Notes: a model not told the origin generated them from the sequence alone. Counted from the stretch's first letter, positions 52,268-62,149 are shown. The stretch: DNA of 64,000 bases from Paucibacter sp. TC2R-5 (GCF_025717605.1 NZ_JAJIRQ010000001.1:124001-188000), one strand, 5' to 3'. Translations and numbers: made by a program.

Positions 52268-53500
52268 ATGAACACAGCCACTCTCCCTTTGCAGGCCAGC
52301 GAGCAAGCGCGTCGCGACTTTTCCACCATAGGCCTGATCGGTCTGGCCCACGGTACCTCGCACTTTTTCCACATGCTTTTGCCGCCACTGTTCCCGGCCT
52401 TTATGCATGACTTTGGCCTGAGCTATTCACAGCTTGGTTTGTTGGTGACGACCTTTTTCATCATCTCCGGGCTTGGCCAAGCGATGGCCGGCTTCTTGGT
52501 CGACCGCACCGGCGGCCGGCCGGTTTTGTTTGCGGCGCTGACTTGCTTTGCCTTGGCCTCGCTGGCTGCGGGGTTTGCCAGCGGTTTCGGCGGCCTGATG
52601 CTGGCGGCGGCGTTGGCGGGCCTGGGCAATGCGCCGTTTCATCCGGCTGACTTCACGATTTTGAACAAGCGCGTGTCGCAGGCTCGGTTGGGCCACGCCT
52701 TCTCGGTGCACGGCATCACCGGCAACTTGGGCTGGGCCTTGGCGCCGGTGTTTTCGATCGGCATTGCCGAGCTCACGGGCAATTGGCGTTATGCCTACGT
52801 CGGCACCGGCTTGCTGGCCTTGACGGTCCTGGGCCTGCTCTGGGTGAAACGCGCCGCCATCGACGACAGCCAAGGTCAGTGGTCGCATGACAAAGCCGGC
52901 GCTGCGAGTGTCAAAGACGAGCACCCGATGGCGTTTTTGCGCCTGCCCTCGGTGTGGTTGTGCTTCTCCTTCTTCTTCTTCGGTACCGCCGCCTTGACGG
53001 CGATTCAAAGCTTCGCCAGCCCGGCCCTGACCAGCTTGTACGGCCTGCCCTTGAAGCTGACGGCCTTTGTCGTCACCGGCTATATGCTCAGCGGGGCTGT
53101 CGGCATGGTGATTGGTGGCTTCTGGGTCGCCAAGGGCCACCGCCTGGAGCGCAACATCACGATTGGCTTGGCCGGCGCGGCCGCGCTCTTGGCCCTGGCG
53201 GCGACCGGCTGGATTGCGCCCTTGTTGGCGGCGGCCATTGTTGCGGTGGCGGGTTTCGGCACCGGTTTGGCCGGCCCCTCACGCGATATGTTGATCAAGC
53301 GCGCCGCGCCGCCCGGCGCCACTGGCCGGGTTTACGGCACCGTCTATTCGGGCCTGGATTTGGGCTTTGCGCTGGCCGCGCCGATTTTTGGCGCCTTGAT
53401 GGACCGCGGTCAGCCCAGCGGCGTGTTCTATGGCGCAGCTTTGGCCTTGTTGCTGGCGATAGGAGCGGCGAGCCTGGTGGGTCTGGCGCGCAAGCATTGA
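52268..53500 (+). CDS. MFS transporter (NimT / fosmidomycin-resistance-like)
   Basis: The 410-residue protein has 12 predicted transmembrane helices. The first loop contains GFLVDRTGGRPVLF (the G-x-x-x-D-R/K-x-G-R/K motif A of the major facilitator superfamily). NAPFHPADFTILNKRVSQAR and HGITGNLGWALAPVFSIGI resemble fosmidomycin-resistance-type exporters. The paired AraC regulator suggests export of a toxic compound or an unknown organic anion. The substrate is unknown. The stop lies 2 nt from the convergent GNAT gene. Confidence 0.9.
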   Translation: MNTATLPLQASEQARRDFSTIGLIGLAHGTSHFFHMLLPPLFPAFMHDFGLSYSQLGLLVTTFFIISGLGQAMAGFLVDRTGGRPVLFAALTCFALASLAAGFASGFGGLMLAAALAGLGNAPFHPADFTILNKRVSQARLGHAFSVHGITGNLGWALAPVFSIGIAELTGNWRYAYVGTGLLALTVLGLLWVKRAAIDDSQGQWSHDKAGAASVKDEHPMAFLRLPSVWLCFSFFFFGTAALTAIQSFASPALTSLYGLPLKLTAFVVTGYMLSGAVGMVIGGFWVAKGHRLERNITIGLAGAAALLALAATGWIAPLLAAAIVAVAGFGTGLAGPSRDMLIKRAAPPGATGRVYGTVYSGLDLGFALAAPIFGALMDRGQPSGVFYGAALALLLAIGAASLVGLARKH

Positions 53501-53502
53501 GC

Positions 53503-53955
53503 TCAAGCTTGCCAGAGCAATTCCTCATCGCCGTGTTGATCGTGTCGCCCGCTGGCCTGCCAGCCCTGTGCACGGTAAAACCCATGTGATCTGAGCGCTG
53601 GGTCGGCGCCGGCCATCAGCCAGATGCGCTGGCAGTTGGCCACAGCGCGCAGGTGCTGCACGGCGCAATCCAGCAAGGCACGCCCCAAGCCACGGCCCTC
53701 AAAGCCGGCCTGCACGGCCAGCACCAAGACCTCGCCGCTGCTGTTCTGCGCGCTGCAAAAGCCGACCACCTGCGCTTCGTGCACAGCGACCCAGCTGTGT
53801 ATCTCGCCGGCCAGCAGGGAGGCGCGTACCGCCTCGGGTGTGATGCCCAGTTCGGCCAAGCGCTCAGTGGAAATGGCGTTCTCAGCGGTGGACGCCCGTA
53901 CGCGAAACAGCTCACCCACCTCGTCGGCGCGAGTCGGGCGAAGCTGCACTTGCAT
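53503..53955 (-). CDS. GNAT-family N-acetyltransferase, coupled to mpl
   Basis: The 150-residue protein starts MQVQLRPTRADEVGELFRVR. Motif A is VLAVQAGFEGRGLGRALLDC, and the C-terminal end SHGFYRAQGWQASG is typical of small GNAT enzymes. Its ATG shares one base with the mpl stop (TGATG), so the two are translated together. Whether it modifies a wall precursor or an unrelated substrate cannot be told from sequence. Confidence 0.85.
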   Translation of the reverse strand: MQVQLRPTRADEVGELFRVRASTAENAISTERLAELGITPEAVRASLLAGEIHSWVAVHEAQVVGFCSAQNSSGEVLVLAVQAGFEGRGLGRALLDCAVQHLRAVANCQRIWLMAGADPALRSHGFYRAQGWQASGRHDQHGDEELLWQA

Positions 53956-55331
53956 CAGCCTGCGGCCAAGGCCGCCAGCAACTTCGCGTGGATGCCGCCG
54001 AAGCCGCCATTGCTCATGCACAGCAGATGGTCGCCTGGCTTGGCTTGCTTGAGCACGGCGGCCACCAGTGCGTCGACATCGGCGCCAACGATGGCTTGTG
54101 CGCCCAGCGGCGCCAAGGCGTCTTTGGCGTCCCAGTCCAGGCCCTGCTGATTGCAAAAACTCAGGTCGGCTTCTTCCAGCGCCCAAGGCAGCTGAGCCTT
54201 CATGGCGCCCAACTTCATCGTGTTGGAGCGCGGCTCGAAGATCGCCAGGATGCGCTCAACTGGCGCAATACGTCGGCGCAGACCGTTGACGGTGGTGCGG
54301 ATGGCCGTGGGGTGGTGGGCAAAGTCGTCATAGACCTTGATGCTTCCACCGGCACGGACGACCTCGCCGCGCAGCTCCATGCGGCGGCGCACGTTTTGGA
54401 ACTCGGCCAAGGCTGCCGCGCTTTGCTCCGGCGTCACGCCGACATGTTCGGCAGCAGCGATTGCTGCCAGGGCATTGAGCTGGTTGTGTTCGCCATACAA
54501 AGCCCATTCGACCCGGGCCACCTTCAAGCTGCCGCGCAACACGTCAAAGGCCTGCGGCTCGCCGCGCGCGCGCAACGCGCCGGGCTCTTCCTTGCGAGCG
54601 CCAAAGCGCTGCAACTCGCTCCAGCAGCCCCGGCTCAGCACCCGCTGCAGCGCCTCCTCGCGGGCGTTGACGACCAAGCGGCCCTTGGAAGGCACGGTGC
54701 GCACCAGGTGGTGGAACTGCGTCTCGATGGCGCCCAGGTCGGCAAAGATGTCGGCATGGTCGAACTCGAGGTTATTCAGCACGGCGGTGCGCGGCCGGTA
54801 GTGCACAAATTTGCTGCGTTTGTCGAAAAACGCGGTGTCGTATTCGTCGGCTTCGATGACGAACGGAGCCCCCGACCCCAGCCTTGCCGAAACGCCGAAA
54901 TTCTGCGGGACACCGCCGACCAAGAAGCCCGGCTGCAGGCCCGCATGCTCAAGAATCCAGGCCAGCATCGAGGTCGTCGTGGTCTTGCCGTGCGTGCCGG
55001 CCACGGCCAGCACATGGCGGCCCTGCAACACATGGTCGGCCAGCCACTGCGGGCCGCTGGTGTAGGGCAGGCCGGCGTCCAAAATGGCTTCCATCAGCGG
55101 GAATTTTTCGCCGCGTGTCACCACATTGCCGATCACGAACAGCTCGGGCATGAGGCTGAGTTGATCGGCGCCGAAGCCACTGATCAATTCGATGCCCAGC
55201 GCTTCGAGTTGCTCGCTCATCGGCGGGTAAACATTGGCGTCGCAGCCGGTGACCTTGTGGCCTGCCTCGCGGGCCAAGGCAGCCAGGCCGCCCATGAAGG
55301 TGCCGCAGATACCGAGGATGTGAATATGCAT
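53955..55331 (-). CDS. mpl: UDP-N-acetylmuramate:tripeptide ligase Mpl
   Basis: The 458-residue Mur-ligase-type protein starts MHIHILGICGTFMGGLAALA (UDP-sugar-binding Rossmann-like part). The ATP loop is VAGTHGKTTTTSMLAWILEH and Mur marks are NLEFDHADIF, LYGEHNQLNALAAIAAAEHV, YDDFAHHPTAIRTTVNGLRR and FEPRSNTMKLGAM. Mpl joins recycled L-Ala-gamma-D-Glu-meso-DAP to UDP-MurNAc in peptidoglycan recycling. It lies 27 nt after hemL on the same strand. Confidence 0.95.
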   Translation of the reverse strand: MHIHILGICGTFMGGLAALAREAGHKVTGCDANVYPPMSEQLEALGIELISGFGADQLSLMPELFVIGNVVTRGEKFPLMEAILDAGLPYTSGPQWLADHVLQGRHVLAVAGTHGKTTTTSMLAWILEHAGLQPGFLVGGVPQNFGVSARLGSGAPFVIEADEYDTAFFDKRSKFVHYRPRTAVLNNLEFDHADIFADLGAIETQFHHLVRTVPSKGRLVVNAREEALQRVLSRGCWSELQRFGARKEEPGALRARGEPQAFDVLRGSLKVARVEWALYGEHNQLNALAAIAAAEHVGVTPEQSAAALAEFQNVRRRMELRGEVVRAGGSIKVYDDFAHHPTAIRTTVNGLRRRIAPVERILAIFEPRSNTMKLGAMKAQLPWALEEADLSFCNQQGLDWDAKDALAPLGAQAIVGADVDALVAAVLKQAKPGDHLLCMSNGGFGGIHAKLLAALAAG

Positions 55332-55358
55332 CTTGAACGGGAAAAGGCGAATGTCGAA

Positions 55359-56645
55359 TCAGCGCAAGGCTTGGGCGGCGGCGGCCAGCGTGGCCTCGAT
55401 ATCGGCCTGGCTGTGCGCGGCCGACACAAAGCCGGCTTCGTACAGGGCTGGCGCCAGGTAGATGCCTGCGTCCAGCATCGCGTGGAAGAAATGGTTGAAG
55501 CGGGCCTTGTCGGTCGTCATCACGGTTTGGTATTCCTGCGGCAACTGGTCCATCAGGAAGAAGCCGAACATGCCTCCTTCGCAGTCGACGCTGAAGGGCA
55601 CGCCGTTTTCCTTGGCCACTGCGGCCAGGCCGTCGACCAGGCTGCGAGTCTTGGCCGACAGCGCCTCGAAGAAGCCGGGCTTTTGAATCTCGCGCAAGGT
55701 CGCCAGACCGCAGGCGGTGGCGACCGGGTTGCCGCTCAAGGTGCCGGCCTGGTAAACGCCACCCAGCGGCGCCAGGTGCTTCATGATGTCGCGGCTGGCG
55801 CCAAAGGCAGCCAGCGGCATGCCGCCGCCGATGACCTTGCCGAACACGCTGATATCGGGCGTGAACCCAGGGATCAGTTTGGCGTAGTGGCCCTGCGCGG
55901 AAGCCAAGCCGACGCGGAAACCCGTCATCACCTCGTCCAGCACCAAGAGCGCGCCGTATTCGGTGCACAGCTCGCGCAGCCGCTTCATATAAGCGACCTG
56001 GGTGCGCACAAAGTTCATATTGCCGGCGATCGGCTCGATGATCACGCAGGCAAGTTGCTTGCCGTGCAGCAGGAAGGCTTCTTCCAGTTGGGCCAAGTGG
56101 TTGAATTCCAGCACCAGGGTGTGCTGGGCCACTTCTTCGGGCACGCCGGCGCTGGTCGGGTGACCAAAGGTGGCAAGACCCGACCCCGCCTTGACCAGCA
56201 AGGCATCGGTGTGGCCGTGATAGCAGCCTTCGAACTTGATGAACTTGCTGCGGCCGGTGGCGCCGCGCGCCAGGCGGATGGCGCTCATCGTCGCCTCGGT
56301 GCCCGAGGACACAAGGCGCACCTGTTCCATGCTGGGCACGAGCTTGAGGATCTCTTCGGCCAGCTCGATCTCGCGTTCGGTCGGCGCGCCGAAGGAGAAA
56401 CCTTCACGGGCTGCGCTAATCACCGCTTCCAGTACAGCCGGGTGACCGTGACCCAGAATCATCGGTCCCCAGGAGCCGATGTAGTCGATATAACGCTGAC
56501 CGTCAGCGTCATAGATATAAGCGCCGTCACCGCGGGTGATGAAGCGCGGTGTGCCGCCTACAGCGCGAAAGGCGCGCACGGGCGAGTTGACGCCGCCAGG
56601 GATCACGCGCTGAGCGCGTTCGAACAGGATTTGGTTTTGGGACAT
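55359..56645 (-). CDS. hemL: Glutamate-1-semialdehyde 2,1-aminomutase HemL
   Basis: The 428-residue protein opens [20 protein letters not shown]. It has the class-III PLP transaminase pattern: [30 protein letters not shown] (Asp contacts the PLP nitrogen) and [19 protein letters not shown] with the Schiff-base Lys. HemL makes 5-aminolevulinate for haem from glutamate semialdehyde (C5 pathway). It precedes mpl and GNAT on the same strand and follows a kinase gene after 42 nt. Confidence 0.96.
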   Translation of the reverse strand: MSQNQILFERAQRVIPGGVNSPVRAFRAVGGTPRFITRGDGAYIYDADGQRYIDYIGSWGPMILGHGHPAVLEAVISAAREGFSFGAPTEREIELAEEILKLVPSMEQVRLVSSGTEATMSAIRLARGATGRSKFIKFEGCYHGHTDALLVKAGSGLATFGHPTSAGVPEEVAQHTLVLEFNHLAQLEEAFLLHGKQLACVIIEPIAGNMNFVRTQVAYMKRLRELCTEYGALLVLDEVMTGFRVGLASAQGHYAKLIPGFTPDISVFGKVIGGGMPLAAFGASRDIMKHLAPLGGVYQAGTLSGNPVATACGLATLREIQKPGFFEALSAKTRSLVDGLAAVAKENGVPFSVDCEGGMFGFFLMDQLPQEYQTVMTTDKARFNHFFHAMLDAGIYLAPALYEAGFVSAAHSQADIEATLAAAAQALR

Positions 56646-56687
56646 GAGCAGACGAAAAACAAAGATTGAACGAAGCGAGCCGGCAGG

Positions 56688-57689
56688 TCAGTGCATGCGG
56701 CGTGATGGGCGGGTCGGCGGGCTGTCTTCTGGCCCCGCTGCGGTTGGCTCGACTTCAAGCGCGCCGGCAGCTTCAGCCTCGGCGGCCGCAGCGGCTTCCT
56801 CTTCTTCGCTGGGCGGCAGCGCCCAGAAGAAACGGTCGGGAATGGCGTTACCCATGCCGGGCCTGAAGCCCGCGTCCAGCGCCTGATCCAAAAAGGACAG
56901 CGCTTCGCCGACGGCGGAGTGAATCTCGGCGCCGACCGAAAGCAGCGCAGCCAGCGAGGCCGAGAGCGTGTCGCCGGCACCGATGAAGCTGGCGTCCAGG
57001 CGCTCGAACTTCTCGCCGGTGATGGGGCCGAGCGAATTTGCCAGCACGTTGTCAACGAATTGGTTGGCCATGCTGATGCCGGTCACCAAGACGTGTGCCG
57101 TGCCGTGCTGGCCAGCGGCCACCGCCAACTCGCGCGGCGAGGCCGGCCGGTCGGCGTCCCAATCGGGCAGCAAAAAGTCGGTCAGGGTCTTGTGATTGCC
57201 GACCAGCACATGGGTCTGCGGCAGCACCAGCTCACGGAAGGCATCCATATAGCTTTGCTGCTGCTCTTCGTCCAGCCAGGCCACATTGGGCAGGTAGGCG
57301 ACCAGGGGCACATCGGGGTAGTCGCTCAAGACCTCGGCCACCGCGCTGATGCCCTCGGGGCTGCCGAGAAAGCCGACCTTCCAGGCTGAAATCGGCACGT
57401 CTTCGAGAATCATTCTTGCCTGCTCGGCGATGGTCTCGGAGTCCAGCGTGTGATGCTCGAAGGTCTCGGCGGTGTCGCGCAAAATGATGGACGTCACGAC
57501 AGGCAGGCAATGCGCGCCCATGGCCGCGATGGTGGCAATGTCGCCGGCCAGGCCGCCGGCGCCGCTGGCGTCGCTGGCATTGAAGCTCATCACGCAGGCC
57601 GGCGCTTGCGCTTCTTCTTGTTCTTCTAGGCTGAGGGCGGGGTCGACTAGGACGGCCGCAGAGGTGGCAGGGATAGCGGGTTTGGTCAT
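56688..57689 (-). CDS. ThiD/PdxK-like hydroxymethylpyrimidine or pyridoxal kinase
   Basis: The 333-residue ribokinase-fold protein opens with a long N-terminal extension; MSFNASDASGAGGLAGDIAT and IAAMGAHCLPVVTSIILRD are the ThiD-like substrate region. The ATP/anion-hole site reads FIGAGDTLSASLAALLSVGA: a catalytic Asp in G-A-G-D, as in pyridoxal and ribokinase enzymes, rather than the Cys common in true ThiD. The last 50 residues are Glu/Ala/Pro-rich and disordered, making the protein longer than the usual 260-290. It precedes hemL and is divergent from the rubredoxin gene, an order common in Burkholderiales. Confidence 0.82.
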   Translation of the reverse strand: MTKPAIPATSAAVLVDPALSLEEQEEAQAPACVMSFNASDASGAGGLAGDIATIAAMGAHCLPVVTSIILRDTAETFEHHTLDSETIAEQARMILEDVPISAWKVGFLGSPEGISAVAEVLSDYPDVPLVAYLPNVAWLDEEQQQSYMDAFRELVLPQTHVLVGNHKTLTDFLLPDWDADRPASPRELAVAAGQHGTAHVLVTGISMANQFVDNVLANSLGPITGEKFERLDASFIGAGDTLSASLAALLSVGAEIHSAVGEALSFLDQALDAGFRPGMGNAIPDRFFWALPPSEEEEAAAAAEAEAAGALEVEPTAAGPEDSPPTRPSRRMH

Positions 57690-57872
57690 GGTTTTGCGGC
57701 GCGACGGATTTGGTTCTGCAAGCTTTTTTCAATGCTGCAATAGGCTGGCCGCAGGCGGCAAGAAACGTGGCCGGATCCTTTTCACGGTGAAGCGTGCATC
57801 AAGTGTGCGATCCGACCGCAGTCTGTCGCATTCTTGCCGATTCACCAGCGAAGGCGGAGTCCTCCGGCGTGG

Positions 57873-57892
57873 CTACAATCTTCGCATTGTAG
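57873..57892 (+). promoter_or_regulatory. Palindrome overlapping the likely -10 of rubA
   Basis: CTACAAT (57873-57879) and ATTGTAG (57886-57892) are perfect 7-bp arms around 6 bases. TACAAT within the left arm is a good -10 hexamer for the rubredoxin start at 57911. It could be an operator or a chance symmetry. Confidence 0.4.
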
Positions 57893-57910
57893 TGAGCAAA
57901 GATACCTATC

Positions 57911-58084
57911 GTGAGCGAAGCAAGTACTTGGATGTGCCTGATCTGTGGCTGGATTTACGACGAGGCAACGGGCGACCCTGAACACGGTATCGCACCCGGC
58001 ACCCTCTGGGCCGCCGTCGATATGAACTGGACCTGCCCGGAATGTGGGGCACGTAAAGATGACTTCGAGATGGTTCGTATCTAA
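57911..58084 (+). CDS. rubA: Rubredoxin
   Basis: A 57-residue protein starts with GTG at 57911 (MSEASTWMCLICGWIYDEAT). The two iron knuckles are C-L-I-C-G (Cys9 and Cys12) and C-P-E-C-G (Cys42 and Cys45), with the conserved GIAPGTLW segment and the ending KDDFEMVRI. Four Cys bind one Fe for single-electron transfer in the cytoplasm. It lies between the divergent kinase gene and pilG, a conserved position in this group. Its role is likely as electron carrier for an oxygenase or in oxidative stress. Confidence 0.92.
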   Translation: MSEASTWMCLICGWIYDEATGDPEHGIAPGTLWAAVDMNWTCPECGARKDDFEMVRI

Positions 58085-58201
58085 ACCGACTGCGCCCACG
58101 TAACAATGCGTGACGGCGGCTGCGGCGTGTCACACTGCGCATCATGCGAAGAGGCGGGACGTTAGGCGAAGCCACTTGTTTGTTGGTGAGGGGAGAACAG
58201 C

Positions 58202-58630
58202 TTGGACGTGCAAGTTCCTGAAGGCAACGCAAATGGTCATGCCGCCGGCTCAGCAGCGGCCGTTGCCAAAGTGCTGGTCATTGACGACAGCAACACCATC
58301 CGGCGCAGCGCCGAGATCTTCCTTAAGCAAGGCGGGCACGAGGTGGTTCTGGCCGAAGACGGCTTCGACGCCCTCGCCAAGCTCAGTGACTACCAGCCCG
58401 ACCTGGTGTTTTGCGACATCTTGATGCCGCGCCTGGATGGCTATCAAACCTGCGCCATCATCAAGCGCAACCCCGTCTTTGCCGGCGTGCCGGTGATCAT
58501 GCTGTCCAGCAAGGATGGCTTGTTTGACAAGGCGCGCGGCCGCATGGTGGGCTCGCAAGACTATCTGACCAAGCCCTTCACCAAAGATCAATTGCTGCAG
58601 GCCGTGCTGGCGCATCGGCGCGGGGTTTGA
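58202..58630 (+). CDS. pilG: Type IV pilus response regulator PilG
   Basis: The 142-residue receiver protein starts with TTG at 58202, supported by GGGGAG 6 nt upstream. The acidic pair is VLVIDDSNTIRR, the phospho-acceptor Asp is in LVFCDILMPRLDGYQTCA, and switch residues are in VIMLSSKDGLFDKA and YLTKPFTKDQ. In the Pil-Chp system PilG is phosphorylated by the PilL/ChpA kinase and promotes pilus extension and cAMP signalling. First gene of the pil cluster. Confidence 0.9.
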   Translation: MDVQVPEGNANGHAAGSAAAVAKVLVIDDSNTIRRSAEIFLKQGGHEVVLAEDGFDALAKLSDYQPDLVFCDILMPRLDGYQTCAIIKRNPVFAGVPVIMLSSKDGLFDKARGRMVGSQDYLTKPFTKDQLLQAVLAHRRGV

Positions 58631-58684
58631 TGCAAAGCTCTATTCGCGCCGACCTGCTCGCCGCGCTGGCCTGAGGAACACCCT

Positions 58685-59050
58685 ATGCCTATCCAAAATA
58701 TCCTGCTGGTCGATGATTCCAAAACCGAATTGCATGTCCTCAGCGAGATGCTGATCAAGCGGGGCTTCACGGTGCGCACGGCAGAAAACGGCGAGGAGGC
58801 GATGAAACGCCTGGCCGAGCAAACGCCCGACCTGATTTTGATGGACGTGGTGATGCCGGGGCAAAACGGTTTCCAACTGACCCGCACCATCACGCGCGAT
58901 GAGCGCTTTGCGGCGGTGCCGGTGATCATGTGCACCAGCAAGGGCCAGGAGACCGACAAGGTCTGGGGCATGCGGCAAGGCGCACGCGACTATGTCGTCA
59001 AGCCGGTCAAGTCCGAGGAGTTGCTGGCCAAGATCAAGGCGCTGGGCTGA
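58685..59050 (+). CDS. pilH: Type IV pilus response regulator PilH
   Basis: The 121-residue CheY-like protein has ILLVDDSKTELH, the phospho-acceptor Asp in LILMDVVMPGQNGFQLTRT, VIMCTSKGQETDKVWGMRQG and the Lys of YVVKPVKSEEL. In Pil-Chp pathways PilH opposes PilG by acting as a phosphate sink or by promoting retraction. It follows pilG after 54 bases. Confidence 0.92.
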   Translation: MPIQNILLVDDSKTELHVLSEMLIKRGFTVRTAENGEEAMKRLAEQTPDLILMDVVMPGQNGFQLTRTITRDERFAAVPVIMCTSKGQETDKVWGMRQGARDYVVKPVKSEELLAKIKALG

Positions 59051-59116
59051 GTCGCGATGGCGAGTCTATTTGAATTTCGGATCGAGCGCCGGGCCGCTCC
59101 CAAGCCGGGCCGATTT

Positions 59117-59149
59117 GCCAAGCGCAAGCTTGGCGCCCCCTCGGGGGGC
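59117..59149. repeat. Tandem small hairpins between pilH and pilI (REP-like)
   Basis: GCCAAGC (59117-59123) pairs with GCTTGGC (59128-59134) on a GCAA tetraloop. Directly after it GCCCCC (59135-59140) pairs with GGGGGC (59144-59149). The flanking CCGGGCCG and CCGAT segments recall widespread Burkholderiales intergenic repeats. It may modulate expression inside the pil operon or stabilise upstream mRNA. Confidence 0.6.
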
Positions 59150-59180
59150 CGATCAGCGTACCTGCTGAGCGAGGGGTTCC

Positions 59181-59771
59181 ATGTCCAATAAGCAAGCTCT
59201 GCGGGAACTGCAGCAACGTTTGGCCCAGCGCATGCAAGATGCGCGCGAACAAAAAACCGAGGTCGCCAACTGGCTGGCCGTGGAATGTGCTGGTTATGGC
59301 CTGCTGCTGTCCTTGAAGCAGGCGGCGGAAATCTTCACCCCGGTGGCCATCAAGCCCGTGCCATACGCAAAGCCTTGGTTGGTAGGCGTGGCGAATCTGC
59401 GCGGTGGCCTGTTCACGGTCGTTGATTTGGCGATGTTCCTGGGCCTGCGGGAAAGCAGCAGCGTGCGCTCCGATATGCGGGCCGACAGCGCGCAAACCCG
59501 CTTGGTGTCCTTGAGCCCCGAGCTCCATATCAACTGCGCCTTGTTGGTCGATCGCTTGGTGGGCCTGCGCAGCGACGAGCAGCTGACCGTACAAACCGAG
59601 ACCGTGGAAGGCGACCCACGACCCCGTTTTGACGAAACGGGGAGGGAGGTTTCGGTGAAACGACCCCGTTTTGCCGGCCCGCATATGGTCGACGGCGAGG
59701 GGCGATCGTGGCAACAGCTGCATTTGGACGCCCTTTCTAGGCACGAACAGTTCTTGCGAGTTGTGGTTTGA
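59181..59771 (+). CDS. pilI: CheW-like adaptor PilI
   Basis: The 196-residue protein has the CheW fold: LAVECAGYGLLLSLKQAAEI, PYAKPWLVGVANLRGGLFTV and VDLAMFLGLR, followed by CALLVDRLVGLRSDEQL. The adaptor couples the PilJ receptor to the PilL/ChpA kinase. The sequence before residue 30 is a helical extension usual for PilI. It follows pilH after 130 bases holding REP-like hairpins. Confidence 0.9.
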   Translation: MSNKQALRELQQRLAQRMQDAREQKTEVANWLAVECAGYGLLLSLKQAAEIFTPVAIKPVPYAKPWLVGVANLRGGLFTVVDLAMFLGLRESSSVRSDMRADSAQTRLVSLSPELHINCALLVDRLVGLRSDEQLTVQTETVEGDPRPRFDETGREVSVKRPRFAGPHMVDGEGRSWQQLHLDALSRHEQFLRVVV

Positions 59772-59832
59772 TTCGGTGTAGCAAGTACAAGCTGGGGTCA
59801 CGCCCGCTTAACCAACGATGAACGAGGGTGAG

Positions 59833-62133
59833 ATGAGCTTCCTGGACAAGATCAAGAACCTGGGCAAGACCGAGTCGGAGCTGTCAGCACAGCACGCTGC
59901 TTCCATGCAGACGGGCGATGCCTTGATTTCTTCTGTGCCCGGGCAAGACGGGATGGTCAGGCAAGCCGAGCCGGCCGTGTCAATCATCGCCGAGTCACTG
60001 CCGACCGAAGCCAACAGCACTGAATTTGGCGAGACCACCGCAACCTTTGCCTCCACGGTCTCGGCCGCCGACAACGGCTCTGGCCGAGCTGTCGTGGCCC
60101 CTCCCAGCAGCGGGCGCCGTCAAGCGCTGTTGACTGCTCTTGTGGCCCTGGGTTTGCTGGGCACGGCCGCCACGGTCAGCTTGAGCTTGGTGGGCGCTTC
60201 GCGCAGCGCTGCCCAGGTGCGGGCCACCGGTCAGGCCTTGATGCATTCGCAGCGCATGGCCAAATCTGTTTCTGCGGCCTTGGTCGGTACACCGGCCGCT
60301 TTTGCCGAGCTGAAAGAAAGTACCGGCATCTTGAGTTCGGTGGTGAGCAATTTGCGCGGTGGCGAAGGGGTGTTGGCACCCGCTGCAGCGGCGGTCCAGC
60401 CGAGCCTGGAGGTGGTGGCGCCGCTGGTCGAGCGTGCTGCCAAAAACGGTCAGCTGGTGCAGTCGCAAGAAAAAGTCTTGACCGAAGTGGCAGCGGCTTT
60501 GCGGGCCATCAACCGGCAGTCGGCCGATTTGCTGGAAAGCGCCGAAGCCGTGTCGGCCGAATCCTTGCAACAAGGTGGCTCTGCCGGGGAGATCGCGGCC
60601 GCCGGGCAACTGGTGATGTTGACGCAGCGCATTGGCAAGAGTGCGAACGAATTCCTGACCCAAGAGGGCGTCAGCCCGGAGGCGGTCTTCTTGCTGGGCA
60701 AGGACTTGAACTCCTTCAAGTTGATCACCGATGCCTTGCTCAATGGCAGCGCCGAGTTGCGCTTGACGGCCGCCAAGGATGGGCAGCTGCGCGCCCGTTT
60801 GCTCAGCCTGCTCAAGCAATACGACCAAACCCGTACACAGGCGACGGCGATTCTGGGCAATTTGCAGGGTTTGGTGTCGGCGCGTGAGGCTCAAAGCAGT
60901 ATCTTGGGCGACAGTGAAAGCCTGCGCAAAGGCCTGGAGCAAGTGGCGCTGGAGCTGGAATCGGAAGGTGGCGTCAGCATGGGTTTGCTGGCGCTGATGT
61001 TGGCGTCTTTGGCGGCCCTGGTGGTTGGGGCTTTAGGTTTTCTGCGTTTGTATGTCAGCGGGCAGGCGCAGCGTGCGGCCATGGCGGAGGCGCAAAAAGC
61101 CGAGGCCGAGGCGCAGGAGCAAGAGGCCAAGCGCGTCAATGACGCCAATCAGGGTGCGATTTTGCGTTTGATGAACGAGTTGCAAACGGTGGCCGAGGGT
61201 GACTTGACCCAGCAAGCCACCGTCACCGAAGACATCACCGGCGCGATCGCCGATTCGGTCAACTATACCGTCGAAGAATTGCGTAACTTGGTCAGCCAGG
61301 TGCAGCTGACGGCTTCCCGGGTGACTGACACCACCGGCCAGGTCGATCAAACCTCGACCGATTTGCTGGCCGCGTCCAAAGAGCAGTTGCACGAAATTCG
61401 CTCCACCGGCGAGGCGGTGCTGCAAATGGCCGGTCGCATCAATGAGGTGTCTAACCAAGCCCAGGCTACCGCCACCGTCGCGCGCCAGTCGCGCCAGGCG
61501 GCTGAATCGGGCCTGCAGGCCATGCAGAACAATATCAGCGGCATGAACGCCATTCGCGAGCACATCCAGGAAACCTCTAAGCGCATCAAGCGCCTGGGCG
61601 AGTCGTCCCAAGAGATTGGCGAAATCACCGAGCTGATCTCCGACATTACCGAGCAAACCAATGTGCTGGCGCTGAATGCGGCGATCCAGGCTGCGTCTGC
61701 CGGCGAGGCCGGACGTGGCTTCTCGGTGGTGGCCGAGGAAGTGCAGCGTTTGGCCGAGCGCTCGGGTGACGCGACGCGGCAGATTGCGGCGCTGGTCAAG
61801 ACCATTCAAACCGACACCCATGACGCCGTGGCGGCGATGGAGCGCTCGACGCTGGGCGTGGTGCAAGGCACGCGTTTGTCAGACGCGGCCGGCCGCGCGC
61901 TGGAGGAGATTGATGCGGTGTCCAGGCGTTTGGATGACTTGATTGCGCAGATTTCAAGCCAAGCGCTCAGTGAGGCGCATTCGGCCAATGAAGTGGCCTC
62001 GAATATCCAGCATATTTTTGCGGTGACCGAGCAGACCAGCGAAGGCACGCGCTCGACCGCCTTGATGGTGCATGAGTTGTCCCGATCGGCTGACGCATTG
62101 AAGCAGTCGGTGGCTCGCTTCAAAGTTGCCTAA
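59833..62133 (+). CDS. pilJ: Pilus chemoreceptor PilJ (methyl-accepting protein)
   Basis: The product is 766 residues from the ATG at 59833 ([15 protein letters not shown]), preceded by GAGGGTGAG; an ATG at 59818 is also possible. A Ser/Thr-rich cytoplasmic head leads to TM1 ([20 protein letters not shown]). A long periplasmic helical region follows with two PilJ repeats ([20 protein letters not shown] and [13 protein letters not shown]), then TM2 near residue 390 ([20 protein letters not shown]). The C-terminal signalling tip is [20 protein letters not shown] then [17 protein letters not shown]. PilJ senses surface contact through pilin. It is followed by pilL. Confidence 0.93.
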   Translation: MSFLDKIKNLGKTESELSAQHAASMQTGDALISSVPGQDGMVRQAEPAVSIIAESLPTEANSTEFGETTATFASTVSAADNGSGRAVVAPPSSGRRQALLTALVALGLLGTAATVSLSLVGASRSAAQVRATGQALMHSQRMAKSVSAALVGTPAAFAELKESTGILSSVVSNLRGGEGVLAPAAAAVQPSLEVVAPLVERAAKNGQLVQSQEKVLTEVAAALRAINRQSADLLESAEAVSAESLQQGGSAGEIAAAGQLVMLTQRIGKSANEFLTQEGVSPEAVFLLGKDLNSFKLITDALLNGSAELRLTAAKDGQLRARLLSLLKQYDQTRTQATAILGNLQGLVSAREAQSSILGDSESLRKGLEQVALELESEGGVSMGLLALMLASLAALVVGALGFLRLYVSGQAQRAAMAEAQKAEAEAQEQEAKRVNDANQGAILRLMNELQTVAEGDLTQQATVTEDITGAIADSVNYTVEELRNLVSQVQLTASRVTDTTGQVDQTSTDLLAASKEQLHEIRSTGEAVLQMAGRINEVSNQAQATATVARQSRQAAESGLQAMQNNISGMNAIREHIQETSKRIKRLGESSQEIGEITELISDITEQTNVLALNAAIQAASAGEAGRGFSVVAEEVQRLAERSGDATRQIAALVKTIQTDTHDAVAAMERSTLGVVQGTRLSDAAGRALEEIDAVSRRLDDLIAQISSQALSEAHSANEVASNIQHIFAVTEQTSEGTRSTALMVHELSRSADALKQSVARFKVA

Positions 62134-62149
62134 GGCCTGGGATCCGAGC

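Noticed and set aside
53988-56669. 893-codon open frame on the + strand across mpl and hemL
   Set aside because: It is antisense to two well-supported enzymes; the length results from GC-rich codon bias, and the translation has no recognisable domain or plausible composition.
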